Origin: Glaesserella parasuis
Lineage (GTDB): Bacteria; Pseudomonadota; Gammaproteobacteria; Enterobacterales; Pasteurellaceae
Direction: 5' to 3'
Assembly: GCF_002015085.1 (NCBI RefSeq)
Contig: NZ_MUXW01000002.1
Span: forward strand, 12,759-76,758
Length of the DNA: 64,000 nt
Part shown: one piece after another, positions 40,722 to 49,123 of the stretch
Numbering within the stretch: position 1 is the first letter of the stretch
Layout: each line of letters begins with the position of its first letter
Made by a program: the position numbers and the translations under genes
Notes under the pieces: model-generated
Database searches by the model: none
The model's input: only the letters and a program-made list of their open reading frames with translations
What the model was told of the DNA's origin: nothing

Positions 40722-41720
40722 ATGAAAGTATCATATCAAGAGCTTAAAGCCGAATTTAAACGTGTGCTACTTGCCCGCAATGTTCGTGAAGAGATTGCAG
40801 AAGAGTGTGCCACAATGTTTGCTGACACTACCCAAGCGGGTGTTTATTCTCACGGTGTAAACCGTTTTCCTCGTTTTATTCAACAGTTAGAAAAGGGCGA
40901 TGTTATTCCTGATGCAGTGCCAACTAAAGTGCTTTCGTTAGGGGCGATTGAACAATGGGACGCACATCAAGCCATCGGTAACTTAACTGCTAAAAAAATG
41001 ATGGATAGAGCAATGGAAATTGCTGACCAATTTGGTATCGGTGTAGTGGCATTAAAAAATGCAAATCACTGGATGCGTGGCGGCGGTTATGGCTGGCAAG
41101 CTGCTGAGAAAGGTTATATCGGCATTTGTTGGACAAACGCCCTTGCGGTAATGCCACCTTGGGGGGCAAAAGAGTGCCGTATCGGAACAAATCCATTAAT
41201 TATTGCTGTACCAAGTAACCCAATCACAATGGTTGATATGTCTTGCTCAATGTACTCTTACGGTATGTTGGAAGTTCATCGTTTAGCGGGGCGCCAAACC
41301 TTTGTTGATGCTGGTTTTGATGATGACGGCAATCTCACTCGTGATCCGGGTACCGTTGAGAAAAACCGTCGCTTATTACCTGCAGGTTTCTGGAAAGGTT
41401 CTGGTTTATCTATCGTGTTAGATATGATTGCTACCTTACTTTCTAATGGTCTATCGACTGCTGCGGTGACAGAAGATAAAGATGATGAATATTGTGTTTC
41501 ACAAATCTTTATTGCAATCGAAGTTGATCGCTTAATTGATGGCAAAACCAAAGAAGAAAAACTTGAACGGATTATGGATTATGTCCGCACAGCGGAACGT
41601 TCTGATCCAAATGTGGCAATTCGCTTACCAGGACACGAATTTACCACTATTCTGGCAGAGAACAAAGCGAATGGTATTCCTGTAGATGATACCGTTTGGG
41701 CGAAATTGAAGTCGCTATAA
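40722..41720 (+). CDS. yiaK: 2,3-diketo-L-gulonate reductase (YiaK/DlgD)
   Basis: 332 residues from ATG 40722 (ribosome site AAGGGG). Member of the malate/L-lactate dehydrogenase-2 family: 'SHGVNRFPRFIQQLEKGD', 'ALKNANHWMRGGGYGWQAAE' with the catalytic His, and 'GTNPLIIAVPSNP'. It reduces 2,3-diketo-L-gulonate with NADH in the cytoplasm, feeding the L-xylulose route. First gene of the yiaKLMNO-lyxK operon. The extra ten codons of the longer frame from 40695 lack a ribosome site. Confidence 0.92.
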   Translation: MKVSYQELKAEFKRVLLARNVREEIAEECATMFADTTQAGVYSHGVNRFPRFIQQLEKGDVIPDAVPTKVLSLGAIEQWDAHQAIGNLTAKKMMDRAMEIADQFGIGVVALKNANHWMRGGGYGWQAAEKGYIGICWTNALAVMPPWGAKECRIGTNPLIIAVPSNPITMVDMSCSMYSYGMLEVHRLAGRQTFVDAGFDDDGNLTRDPGTVEKNRRLLPAGFWKGSGLSIVLDMIATLLSNGLSTAAVTEDKDDEYCVSQIFIAIEVDRLIDGKTKEEKLERIMDYVRTAERSDPNVAIRLPGHEFTTILAENKANGIPVDDTVWAKLKSL

Positions 41721-41768
41721 ACATATAGCGATCCAATTTTCCATCTTTTTTACTAAAAGGAGGATGAA

Positions 41769-42236
41769 ATGTTCTTCGGTCACATTTCCAACGTAAACAA
41801 AAGCCAATATCCGAAAGCAATTCAATTTGCTCTAGATTACTTACAAAATACCGACTTTGATCGCCTTGAAGTAGGGCGTTATTCACTGAAAGAAGATCGT
41901 ATTTATGTACAAGTTCTTGATTTAGATACTAAACCTAAATCTGCTTACCAGCCAGAAGTTCACCGAAATTACTTAGACGTACAATATTTACATCGGGGAA
42001 AGGAAATAATGGCAAGTGCGATTGATTTAGGGCAAAACCCTGTTGCAACAGCCTATGATCCAGAGCGAGATATTCAATACTACTCAGCCGTTGAGCAAGA
42101 AAATGAATTTCACTGTGTTGAAGGGAATTTCGCAGTCTTTTTTCCTGAAGATACCCACCGTACTGCCATTTACGACGGCACGGAAATGATCCGCAAAATC
42201 GTCGTCAAAATCGCAATGAGCGAAATTGAGGTGTAA
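41769..42236 (+). CDS. yiaL: YiaL/YhcH/EbgC-family cupin-like protein
   Basis: 155 residues. 'VHRNYLDVQYLHRGKE' and 'AVFFPEDTHRTAIYDG' are the metal-binding segments of the YhcH/YjgK/YiaL beta-barrel family, thought to act as sugar anomerases or isomerases. Second in the operon; stop at 42234-42236, one base before the yiaM start. Confidence 0.87.
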   Translation: MFFGHISNVNKSQYPKAIQFALDYLQNTDFDRLEVGRYSLKEDRIYVQVLDLDTKPKSAYQPEVHRNYLDVQYLHRGKEIMASAIDLGQNPVATAYDPERDIQYYSAVEQENEFHCVEGNFAVFFPEDTHRTAIYDGTEMIRKIVVKIAMSEIEV

Positions 42237-42237
42237 T

Positions 42238-42720
42238 ATGAAATCTCTAGCACTTTATACGAGCAAAGCCCTTGAGTTTCTTGTGGTGATCATCTTATCT
42301 ACGATGGCTTGTTTGGTCTTTTTAAACGTTGTTCTGCGTTATGGATTTAATAGCAGTATTAACATAACCGAAGAAGTTTCCCGTTATTTGTTTGTGTGGC
42401 TGACATTCTTAGGAGCAATTCTTGCTTTTAGCGATAATCAACATGTTAGTGTCACTATGCTTACCGACAAACTTTCCCCTACCACACGCCATATCCTTCG
42501 TCTATTTACAGATAGCATTATGTTATTTTGCTGCTATCTCGTTGTGCAAGGTGGCTGGGTTCAATTCCAATTAAATCTTCATAACTTATCGCCTATATCT
42601 GAAATACCAACGGGAGTAACGTATCTTGCAGCGGTTATTTCAGGAGTGTTTATTGCAATATTAATTGCCACAAGAGTGATATCAACAGCAGCAATACTTA
42701 TTAGAGGAGAAACCAAATGA
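42238..42720 (+). CDS. yiaM: TRAP transporter small membrane subunit (DctQ type)
   Basis: 160 residues from ATG 42238. Four helices, with the DctQ pattern 'VVLRYGFNSSINITEEVSRY' and 'FLGAILAFSDNQHVSV'. With YiaN and YiaO it forms a Na+-driven TRAP importer for 2,3-diketo-L-gulonate. It overlaps yiaN by 4 bp. Confidence 0.9.
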   Translation: MKSLALYTSKALEFLVVIILSTMACLVFLNVVLRYGFNSSINITEEVSRYLFVWLTFLGAILAFSDNQHVSVTMLTDKLSPTTRHILRLFTDSIMLFCCYLVVQGGWVQFQLNLHNLSPISEIPTGVTYLAAVISGVFIAILIATRVISTAAILIRGETK

Positions 42721-43994
42721 CGGTGGTAATTTTCCTTTCTGTACTATTAGGTGCAATTATTTTAGGCATACCTGTTGCCTTTGCTCTCTTAGTTTGTGGC
42801 ATCGCATTAATGTTACATCTTGATCTGTTTGATGCACAAATTCTTGCTCAACAAATTGTCAGTGGTGCAGATAGCTTTTCATTAATGGCTATTCCGTTCT
42901 TCATTCTTGCAGGTGAAATAATGAATGAGGGGGGACTATCCAAACGAATTATTGATCTGCCGATGAAATTAGTCGGACATAAACGTGGTGGATTAGGTTT
43001 TGTGGCAATTTTAGCGGCAATGATTATGGCGAGCCTTTCCGGTTCTGCCGTAGCCGATACAGCCGCTGTCGCTGCCATGTTGTTACCGATGATGAAAACG
43101 ACGGGCTATCCGGTGGATAAATCCGCAGGTTTAATCGGCACCGCAGGAATTATAGCTCCGATCATTCCACCTTCTATTCCGTTTATTGTCTTCGGTGTTG
43201 CCAGCGGTGTATCTATTACCAAATTATTCTTAGCAGGCATTTTTCCTGGTATTATGATGGGAGTTTGTTTAGCGGCACTTTGGTGGTGGCAGGCAAAACG
43301 TCTTAATTTAATGACATTCTCAAAAGCGACGAAACAAGAGCTTTGTATTTCCTTTAAAAATAGTATCTGGGCGTTGATGCTGCCCGTGATTATCATCGGT
43401 GGTTTCCGTTCTGGAATGTTCACACCAACCGAAGCGGGGGCAGTTGCGACGTTCTATGCGTTGGTCGTATCGCTCTTTGTTTATCGTGAACTCAAGCTAA
43501 AAGATCTGTATAAAGTCCTACTCAATGCAGGAAAAACAACCGCTGTTGTAATGTTCCTTGTTGCAGCAGCAAATGTCACGGGCTGGTTAATTACCGTAGC
43601 AGAATTACCACAAATGATGACAGAATTACTTGAACCGCTCATCGGTTCTCCAACTCTATTACTTATCGTGATTATGATTGCCGTATTCATCATCGGAATG
43701 GTAATGGACTTAACACCTACGGTTTTAATTCTCACACCAGTATTAATGCCACTTATTGAAGAAGCAGGTATTGACCCTGTTTATTTCGGCGTACTGTTTA
43801 TCTTAAATACCTCTATCGGCTTAATTACTCCACCTGTCGGTAACGTGCTGAACGTAATTACTGGAGTTTCCAAACTACCGTTTGATCAAGCCGCTAAAGG
43901 TATTCTGCCATATATGTTGATGATGGCATTGCTATTTACCTTTGTCTTCTTCCCATCATTAATTTTAACGCCACTTTCGTGGATGCAACCTTAA
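42717..43994 (+). CDS. yiaN: TRAP transporter large membrane subunit (DctM type)
   Basis: 425 residues, about 12 helices. 'MAIPFFILAGEIMNEGGLSK', 'ASLSGSAVADTAAVAAMLLP', 'IGTAGIIAPIIPPSIPFIVF' and 'GLITPPVGNVLNVITGVSK' are signature DctM segments. It is the translocation channel of the diketogulonate importer. Confidence 0.93.
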   Translation: MTVVIFLSVLLGAIILGIPVAFALLVCGIALMLHLDLFDAQILAQQIVSGADSFSLMAIPFFILAGEIMNEGGLSKRIIDLPMKLVGHKRGGLGFVAILAAMIMASLSGSAVADTAAVAAMLLPMMKTTGYPVDKSAGLIGTAGIIAPIIPPSIPFIVFGVASGVSITKLFLAGIFPGIMMGVCLAALWWWQAKRLNLMTFSKATKQELCISFKNSIWALMLPVIIIGGFRSGMFTPTEAGAVATFYALVVSLFVYRELKLKDLYKVLLNAGKTTAVVMFLVAAANVTGWLITVAELPQMMTELLEPLIGSPTLLLIVIMIAVFIIGMVMDLTPTVLILTPVLMPLIEEAGIDPVYFGVLFILNTSIGLITPPVGNVLNVITGVSKLPFDQAAKGILPYMLMMALLFTFVFFPSLILTPLSWMQP

Positions 43995-44012
43995 TTTTAC
44001 AAGGAGAACACT

Positions 44013-44999
44013 ATGAAACTGTTTAATCTTAAAACACTCGCTGCCTTAATCGCTTCTGCTGTCTTGTTTAGTGGAACGGCGAACGCTGAAACCACCTTAC
44101 GTTTTGGTTACGAAGCACCTCGTAGCGATACCCAACATACCGCAGCAAAAAAATTCAATGATTTGCTGAAAGAAAAAAGTAAGGGTGAAATCAAATTGAG
44201 CTTATTCCCTGATAGCACCTTAGGAAATGCACAAACAATGATCGGTGCGGTGCGTGGCGGAACTATCGACATTGAAATGTCTGGCTCACCAAATTTCTCA
44301 GGTCTAGAGCCAAAATTAAATGTAATCGATATTCCTTTTATCTTTAAAAACCGTGAACACGCTTATGCTGTATTAGACGGCGAAATCGGTCAAGGTTTAT
44401 TAAAAGATTTAGAAGCACAAGGATTAAAAGGCTTAGCTTTCTGGGAAGTCGGGTTCCGTTCATTTACTAACTCAAAACACCCAGTCAAATCACCTGAAGA
44501 TATCAAGGGGTTAAAAGTCCGTACTAACCAAAACCCAATGTATATTCAGGCATTTAGCCTACTTGGTGCAAATCCTGTGCCGATGCCACTTTCTGAACTT
44601 TATACCGCGCTTGAAACACGAGCAGTAGATGCACAAGAACACCCAATCGGTATTTTCTGGTCAGCTAAACTTTATGAAGTACAAAAACATTTAAGTTTAA
44701 CTAATCACGGCTATACCCCATTAATTGTTGTAATGAACAAAGCGAAATTCGACAGTTTCTCACCAGAATTACAACAAGCAATTCTTGATGCAGCCAAAGA
44801 AGCTGGCAACTATCAACGCCAACTTAACTTAGAGAATGAAAAAGAGATCATCGCTAAATTACAAAAAGCAGGTATTCAAGTGATTGAAGAAGTAGATAAC
44901 AAACCGTTTAAAGCCATCATTGAAGCAGATGTTCGCAAAGCCTTTATTGAGAAAAACGGCAGTGAATTAGTTGAAAAAATTGATGGGTTAGCGAAATAA
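44013..44999 (+). CDS. yiaO: TRAP transporter periplasmic binding protein (DctP type)
   Basis: 328 residues. Signal peptide ('LAALIASAVLFSGTANA'). The mature part starts 'ETTLRFGYEAPRSDTQH' and has 'GLKGLAFWEVGFRSFTNSKH' and 'LKVRTNQNPMYIQAFSLLGA', typical of DctP proteins with the substrate-carboxylate arginine. It captures the substrate in the periplasm for YiaMN. Confidence 0.92.
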   Translation: MKLFNLKTLAALIASAVLFSGTANAETTLRFGYEAPRSDTQHTAAKKFNDLLKEKSKGEIKLSLFPDSTLGNAQTMIGAVRGGTIDIEMSGSPNFSGLEPKLNVIDIPFIFKNREHAYAVLDGEIGQGLLKDLEAQGLKGLAFWEVGFRSFTNSKHPVKSPEDIKGLKVRTNQNPMYIQAFSLLGANPVPMPLSELYTALETRAVDAQEHPIGIFWSAKLYEVQKHLSLTNHGYTPLIVVMNKAKFDSFSPELQQAILDAAKEAGNYQRQLNLENEKEIIAKLQKAGIQVIEEVDNKPFKAIIEADVRKAFIEKNGSELVEKIDGLAK

Positions 45000-45016
45000 T
45001 AAATCTTCTCTATCCC

Positions 45017-45042
45017 ATCCCCCTTTTTCCCCAAAGGGGGAT
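45017..45042. repeat. C5T3 / A3G5 hairpin between yiaO and lyxK
   Basis: ATCCCCCTTT pairs with AAAGGGGGAT over TTCCCC. Same class as the hairpin at 2246-2266 in the prophage. It may lower lyxK expression relative to the transporter or protect the upstream mRNA. Confidence 0.6.
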
Positions 45043-45072
45043 TTGCTAATACAGAAATAAAAAGGAACTCAA

Positions 45073-46524
45073 ATGAACTACTACTTAGGCATTGATTGTG
45101 GTGGCACTTTTATTAAAGCAGCACTGTTTGATCGTCACGGACAAATCTGCGGACTTGCTCGTGAAAATGTAGCGGTCATCAGCGAAAAAGCAGGTTATGC
45201 AGAAAGGGATATGGCTCAACTTTGGCAAGTCTGTGCCAATGTTATTCACCAAACACTTGAAAAAAGTGATGTAGAGCCAACCGCAATCAAAGGAGTAGGC
45301 ATTTCAGCTCAAGGAAAAGGTGCGTTTTTACTGGATAAAAATAAACAACCACTAGGTAGAGCGATCTTATCTTCCGACCAACGTTCTATCGACATCGTTA
45401 AACAGTGGCAAAAAGAAGGCATACCAGAAAAACTCTACCCAATCACCCGCCAAACCTTATGGACAGGGCACCCCGTTTCCATTTTACGTTGGATAAAAGA
45501 ACACGAACCAGAACGTTATGCACAAATCGGTTCTGTATTAATGTCACACGACTACTTACGCTTTTGCCTTACTGGTGAATTACATTGTGAAGAAACCAAT
45601 ATTTCTGAGTCCAATCTCTACAATATGGCAGAAGGAAAATACGATCTCCAACTTGCTGAAATACTTGGTTTGCAAGAAATCATTGATAAATTACCGCTTG
45701 TGATCGCCCCAAACCAAGTGGCAGGTTATGTGACCGAAAAGGCTTCCGCTCTTTGTGGTTTAGCGGCGGGAACACCTGTGGTCGGTGGCTTATTTGACGT
45801 CGTTTCTACCGCATTATGTGCAGGGTTAGATGATGAAACCAAACTTAATGCCGTACTCGGTACTTGGTCGGTTGTCAGTGGTATCACAGACCATATCGAT
45901 CCAAACCAAGATTTACCGTTTGTTTACGGACGTTATGCACAAGCGGGCAAATTTATCGTCCACGAAGCCAGCCCAACATCAGCGGGTAATTTAGAATGGT
46001 TTATCAAACAGTGGAATTTAGATTACGCTCACATTAATCAAACGATTGCTGAACTACCGCCTGCGACTAGCTCTGTACTGTTTGTCCCATTCCTTTATGG
46101 CTCTAACGCAGGTTTAGGTATGCAAGCAGGTTTTTATGGAATACAAGCACATCATACACAAGCTCATCTACTCCAAGCCATTTACGAAGGCGTACTGTTC
46201 AGCTTAATGCATCATCTCAACCGAATGCTACAACGCTTCCCGAATACTCAGATACTCCGTGTTACAGGCGGACCAACGAAGTCGCCAATTTGGTTACAAA
46301 TGCTGGCGGATTTAACAGGAATGACATTAGAAGTACCGAATATTGAAGAAACAGGTTGCTTAGGGGCAGCGATGATGGCAATGGAAGCGGCTGACGAAAA
46401 TCGCCCAGAACTATTGCAACAAGCAATGCGTCAAGTGCAACCAAATCCTGAACATTTTGAAGCCTATCAACAAAAATATCAGCGTTATCAACAGTTAGTT
46501 ACTACGCTGAAAGCGTTACACTAG
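45073..46524 (+). CDS. lyxK: L-xylulose kinase, FGGY family
   Basis: 483 residues. 'YLGIDCGGTFIKAALFDRHG' (phosphate-binding), 'GISAQGKGAFLLDKNKQPLG' and 'LRVTGGPTKSPIWLQMLADL' are FGGY-kinase motifs and match the LyxK branch. It makes L-xylulose-5-phosphate from L-xylulose in the cytoplasm. In H. influenzae and E. coli the genes for the next steps (sgbH, sgbU, sgbE) follow. Here a terminator and gene remnants follow instead, so the later steps must be encoded elsewhere or be missing. Confidence 0.9.
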   Translation: MNYYLGIDCGGTFIKAALFDRHGQICGLARENVAVISEKAGYAERDMAQLWQVCANVIHQTLEKSDVEPTAIKGVGISAQGKGAFLLDKNKQPLGRAILSSDQRSIDIVKQWQKEGIPEKLYPITRQTLWTGHPVSILRWIKEHEPERYAQIGSVLMSHDYLRFCLTGELHCEETNISESNLYNMAEGKYDLQLAEILGLQEIIDKLPLVIAPNQVAGYVTEKASALCGLAAGTPVVGGLFDVVSTALCAGLDDETKLNAVLGTWSVVSGITDHIDPNQDLPFVYGRYAQAGKFIVHEASPTSAGNLEWFIKQWNLDYAHINQTIAELPPATSSVLFVPFLYGSNAGLGMQAGFYGIQAHHTQAHLLQAIYEGVLFSLMHHLNRMLQRFPNTQILRVTGGPTKSPIWLQMLADLTGMTLEVPNIEETGCLGAAMMAMEAADENRPELLQQAMRQVQPNPEHFEAYQQKYQRYQQLVTTLKALH

Positions 46525-46531
46525 ATAAGTT

Positions 46532-46578
46532 CAAGCGGTAAGATTTATTGCAAATTTAGCAACTGCTCTTACCGCTTG
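46532..46578. terminator. lyxK operon terminator with inverted uptake cores
   Basis: CAAGCGGTAAGA (46532-46543) pairs with TCTTACCGCTTG (46567-46578). It lies 8 bp after the lyxK stop and carries an uptake-type core in each arm. Confidence 0.75.
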
Positions 46579-46771
46579 TACATTTCCAATCCCAAGGCTC
46601 CTACAAAACAGGCAATTTTGCACTCTCCACAACCGTTGCATACCGATACAAACAGATGTTCGGGGCAAGAAAACGGCGGGGGGCAACTTGGCGAGCGATT
46701 TCCGTACTCACACTTTTTTGCGTACCGCCAAGCAAACTGCGAAATAGCCCTCTGCGTGAAATAGTATTCAT
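46567..46771 (-). pseudogene. NapF-like ferredoxin, frameshifted and truncated
   Basis: From ATG 46771 the frame reads MNTISRRGLFRSLLGGTQKS up to 'ARQVAP'. At a run of six C residues near 46680 the frame is lost. Reading one frame over gives 'PPFSCPEHLFVSVCNGCGEC', then 'KIACFVGALGLE', an obvious 4Fe-4S motif. The sequence then runs into the terminator and ends at 46567 after only one cluster. TorD-type chaperone genes in relatives are accompanied by such ferredoxins, which fits the torD homologue 0.8 kb away. The 3' two thirds of the gene are missing. Confidence 0.68.
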
Positions 46772-46814
46772 CGACAGATAGGCTTGATAATACTGTTCGT
46801 GGCTAAGTTCTATT

Positions 46815-46988
46815 ATGAAAAAAGAGATGAAATATCTGAATGATATTTTACACGGTATGCAACCAAATGAAGAGTTTATAAAACTACTCACAGGTGAAGC
46901 CGCAAGAGCTGCAATTGCAACCGCAGACGCCTGTACGCTTTCTGTAAGGGAAAAACGTCGGGTTGAGTTAAGTGAAATTATTCATTAA
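46815..46988 (+). pseudogene. C-terminal fragment resembling a Gfo/Idh/MocA oxidoreductase
   Basis: 57 codons: MKKEMKYLNDILHGMQPNEE... with 'AARAAIATADACTLSVREKR' then RVELSEIIH before the stop. This alternation (ADA...S.RE.R.V.LSEI) is what the C-termini of Gfo/Idh/MocA sugar oxidoreductases look like. No ribosome site precedes the ATG, so it is probably a relic of a longer gene. The family assignment is by eye and tentative. Confidence 0.4.
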
Positions 46989-47143
46989 ATAGTGGGAATT
47001 AGTATCTCATTTTGAAAAATAATAGTGTCGTAAAGTGTTCATAAGTTGTGGTATAACAGTAAAATTATACTTGCTTATGAACACTTTTATTTAGTGTGTT
47101 TTGGGAGAATAGGGGGGCAAAAAGGAGTAGTGAAATACCAATT
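46989..47143. other. Non-coding remnant DNA
   Basis: About 155 bp without a gene, promoter or repeat that I can recognise, between two gene fragments. Confidence 0.5.
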
Positions 47144-47446
47144 TTATTCCGTCGGAGCCACTTCCTCAATCGGAGCTTGTCCTTCTGCTTCATCGGCTCT
47201 ATTTGGCTGGGCTTGAGGAGCGTCTTTACCTAGCGACAATGCGTCCCATACACTTGGTTTTGCTTCAACCACAGAACCGCCACCTGTACAATAGCGTTGC
47301 CCTTTATCTTTCCAAACAGGAATTTGACGAGGGCTGGCGCAGTCCCAAGAACCGTAGCTATTGATACCTACCCATTGAATAGTTGGTATGCTTGGTAGTT
47401 TGAAAGCCAAGGGTTCGGCACGTTTAAAATAGAAGTTGTCAAGCAA
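47144..47446 (-). pseudogene. Unrecognised protein fragment, probably a C-terminus
   Basis: 100 residues from a TTG at 47446, with coding-like sequence continuing upstream in frame to a stop at 47486-47488 (...NLFKECQCLLDNFYFKR). Features are 'IPTIQWVGINSYGSWDC', paired cysteines, 'GQRYCTGGGSV' and a Pro/Ala/Glu-rich tail. It has no ribosome site and looks like the tail end of a larger exported or conjugation-type protein. I do not recognise the family. It is one of several fragments in this patch. Confidence 0.35.
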
Positions 47447-47475
47447 GCACTGACATTCCTTGAATAAATTAATAC

Positions 47476-47524
47476 CATGTAGCTGTTAGCAAAAGTAATT
47501 TCTGTACTATCTAGCAGCTACATG
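47476..47524. terminator. Inverted repeat after torD
   Basis: CATGTAGCTG (47476-47485) pairs perfectly with CAGCTACATG (47515-47524). Located 16 bp beyond the torD stop on the minus strand. Confidence 0.55.
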
Positions 47525-47539
47525 ATAATACCAACAAAA

Positions 47540-48100
47540 CTACATATTCTCTAACTCTTCCAACTCATCCGCCATTGCACTTAATGCATCTCGAGTAAGT
47601 TGGGCTAATGCTTTATAAAAACCTGTATCAAAGGCTTCCACTTTGCCTAAGAACTTGCTTAAACAAGGTAAAACAAAATGTTCAAAGAAATCACGTTGAG
47701 CCTCAGTAGAATCAAGGTTATCTTCAATCCAAGAGGCTGTTAGCAGTAGCAATGCAACGTGATCGGGATTTGCTAATTCAGGCATACCTCTTTGCTGGCG
47801 GAAAGCCACAAAGTCAGCAACAGATAATCCATAGGCAGAGATTGTTGTAGCAATAGCTCCATTTTCCACAAAAAGTGCTTGATAACTGTCCGCTTGTTCC
47901 GTAGGGTTAGCATTTTTTTCTATGATTGTTAGGGCAAGTTCACTCTGTTCATCAGTTGCCAATGCCCAAGTTTGACGAAGATAACCCTGTTTTAGCCACG
48001 CAAAAGTCCCTGCTAAAATAGGATCTGTTGGGTTGCGATAAAAGAGATTGCCGAACAAACGGCACAGTAGAGAAAAGTCGTTGATCGTTGTTTGGTTCAT
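47540..48100 (-). CDS. TorD/DmsD-family chaperone for molybdoenzyme maturation
   Basis: 186 residues, all-helical. 'LLCRLFGNLFYRNPTDPIL' at the start, 'YQALFVENGAIATTISAYG' in the middle (the E/Y-containing family motif region) and 'NPDHVALLLLTASWIED' are typical of TorD/DmsD proteins. These bind twin-arginine signals of DMSO/TMAO-type reductases and hold them until the Mo cofactor is inserted. No client reductase is in the window. The neighbouring ferredoxin is broken, so part of a former dms/tor-type locus may have been lost here. Confidence 0.8.
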   Translation of the reverse strand: MNQTTINDFSLLCRLFGNLFYRNPTDPILAGTFAWLKQGYLRQTWALATDEQSELALTIIEKNANPTEQADSYQALFVENGAIATTISAYGLSVADFVAFRQQRGMPELANPDHVALLLLTASWIEDNLDSTEAQRDFFEHFVLPCLSKFLGKVEAFDTGFYKALAQLTRDALSAMADELEELENM

Positions 48101-48160
48101 AAAATCAGTTTCCGTAAAAATGAAAGCGGTATGTTACACGAATTATTTGGAGAAAATAAG

Positions 48161-49006
48161 ATGAAATATATTGGTGCTCACGTTAGTGCTTCTGGTGGTG
48201 TTGAGAATGCTGTATTACGCTCAGTCGAAATTGGAGCGAATGCCTTTGCTTTGTTTACGAAAAATCAACGTCAATGGCAAGCACCGCCCTTAAAAGAGGA
48301 TACTATTGAAAAATTTAAACGTTTTTGCCAAGTTCACCATTTTTCGCCAGCACAAATTCTTCCTCACGATAGCTATTTGATTAATTTAGGCAATCCCGAA
48401 GCGGAAAATTTGGCAAAATCACGCGAAGCCTTTATTGATGAAATGCGACGTTGCGATCAATTAGGGCTAACCTTGTTAAATTTCCACCCAGGTAGTCATC
48501 TAAATAAAATATCGGAACAGGATTGTTTAGCGCGTATTGCCGAATCGATTAACATTGCAGTTGATAGTGTGCCTAATGTGGTGGCTGTGATTGAAAACAC
48601 GGCTGGGCAAGGCTCAAATTTGGGGTGGCGATTTGAACATTTAGCTGAAATCATTGAGCAAGTTGAAAATAAACAGCGTGTCGGCGTTTGCTTAGACACT
48701 TGTCACTTATTTTCGGCAGGTTACGATATTAGTTCATTAACTTCTTGCGAACAAACCTTTGCCGATTTCGATAAAGTGGTCGGTTTTGAGTTTTTGCGAG
48801 GTATGCACCTTAATGGCTCAAAAACACCGCTTGCAAGCAGAGTAGATCGTCATCACACATTAAGAGAAGGCACAATCGGGACAGATGTCTTTAAATTTAT
48901 TATGAATAATGCTCATTTTGACAACATTCCGCTCATTTTAGAAACAATCGAACCTGAAATTTGGGCTGATGAGATAAATTTTCTACGTTCTTTGGAACAA
49001 AATTAA
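48161..49006 (+). CDS. nfo: Endonuclease IV
   Basis: 281 residues from ATG 48161. The TIM-barrel three-zinc enzyme: 'YIGAHVSASGGVENAVLRS', 'LLNFHPGSHLN', 'VAVIENTAGQGSNLGW', 'VGVCLDTCHLFSAGYD' and 'HLNGSKTPLASRVDRHHTL' give the metal ligands. It cleaves DNA at abasic sites and 3' blocking groups in base-excision repair. Frame open to 48092 but ribosome site GGAG precedes 48161. Length normal. Confidence 0.93.
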   Translation: MKYIGAHVSASGGVENAVLRSVEIGANAFALFTKNQRQWQAPPLKEDTIEKFKRFCQVHHFSPAQILPHDSYLINLGNPEAENLAKSREAFIDEMRRCDQLGLTLLNFHPGSHLNKISEQDCLARIAESINIAVDSVPNVVAVIENTAGQGSNLGWRFEHLAEIIEQVENKQRVGVCLDTCHLFSAGYDISSLTSCEQTFADFDKVVGFEFLRGMHLNGSKTPLASRVDRHHTLREGTIGTDVFKFIMNNAHFDNIPLILETIEPEIWADEINFLRSLEQN

Positions 49007-49028
49007 GTTATACTGGTCTGACGTGGTG

Positions 49029-49049
49029 GGTTTTGTGCGGAACAAAACC
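49029..49049 (+). terminator. nfo terminator
   Basis: GGTTTTGT (49029-49036) pairs with ACAAAACC (49042-49049), followed by TTTATTTT. Classic rho-independent form. Confidence 0.75.
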
Positions 49050-49123
49050 TTTATTTTATACAAATTCTTGTAATTTTTAGTTGAGGTAATTCGCTTTTCT
49101 AGTTCTGGCGAGACAAATTTATT

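Noticed and set aside
46601..46891. 96-residue unknown minus-strand protein
   Set aside because: Its middle is the start of a NapF-like ferredoxin and its end is the shifted frame of the iron-sulfur motif. It is not an independent gene.
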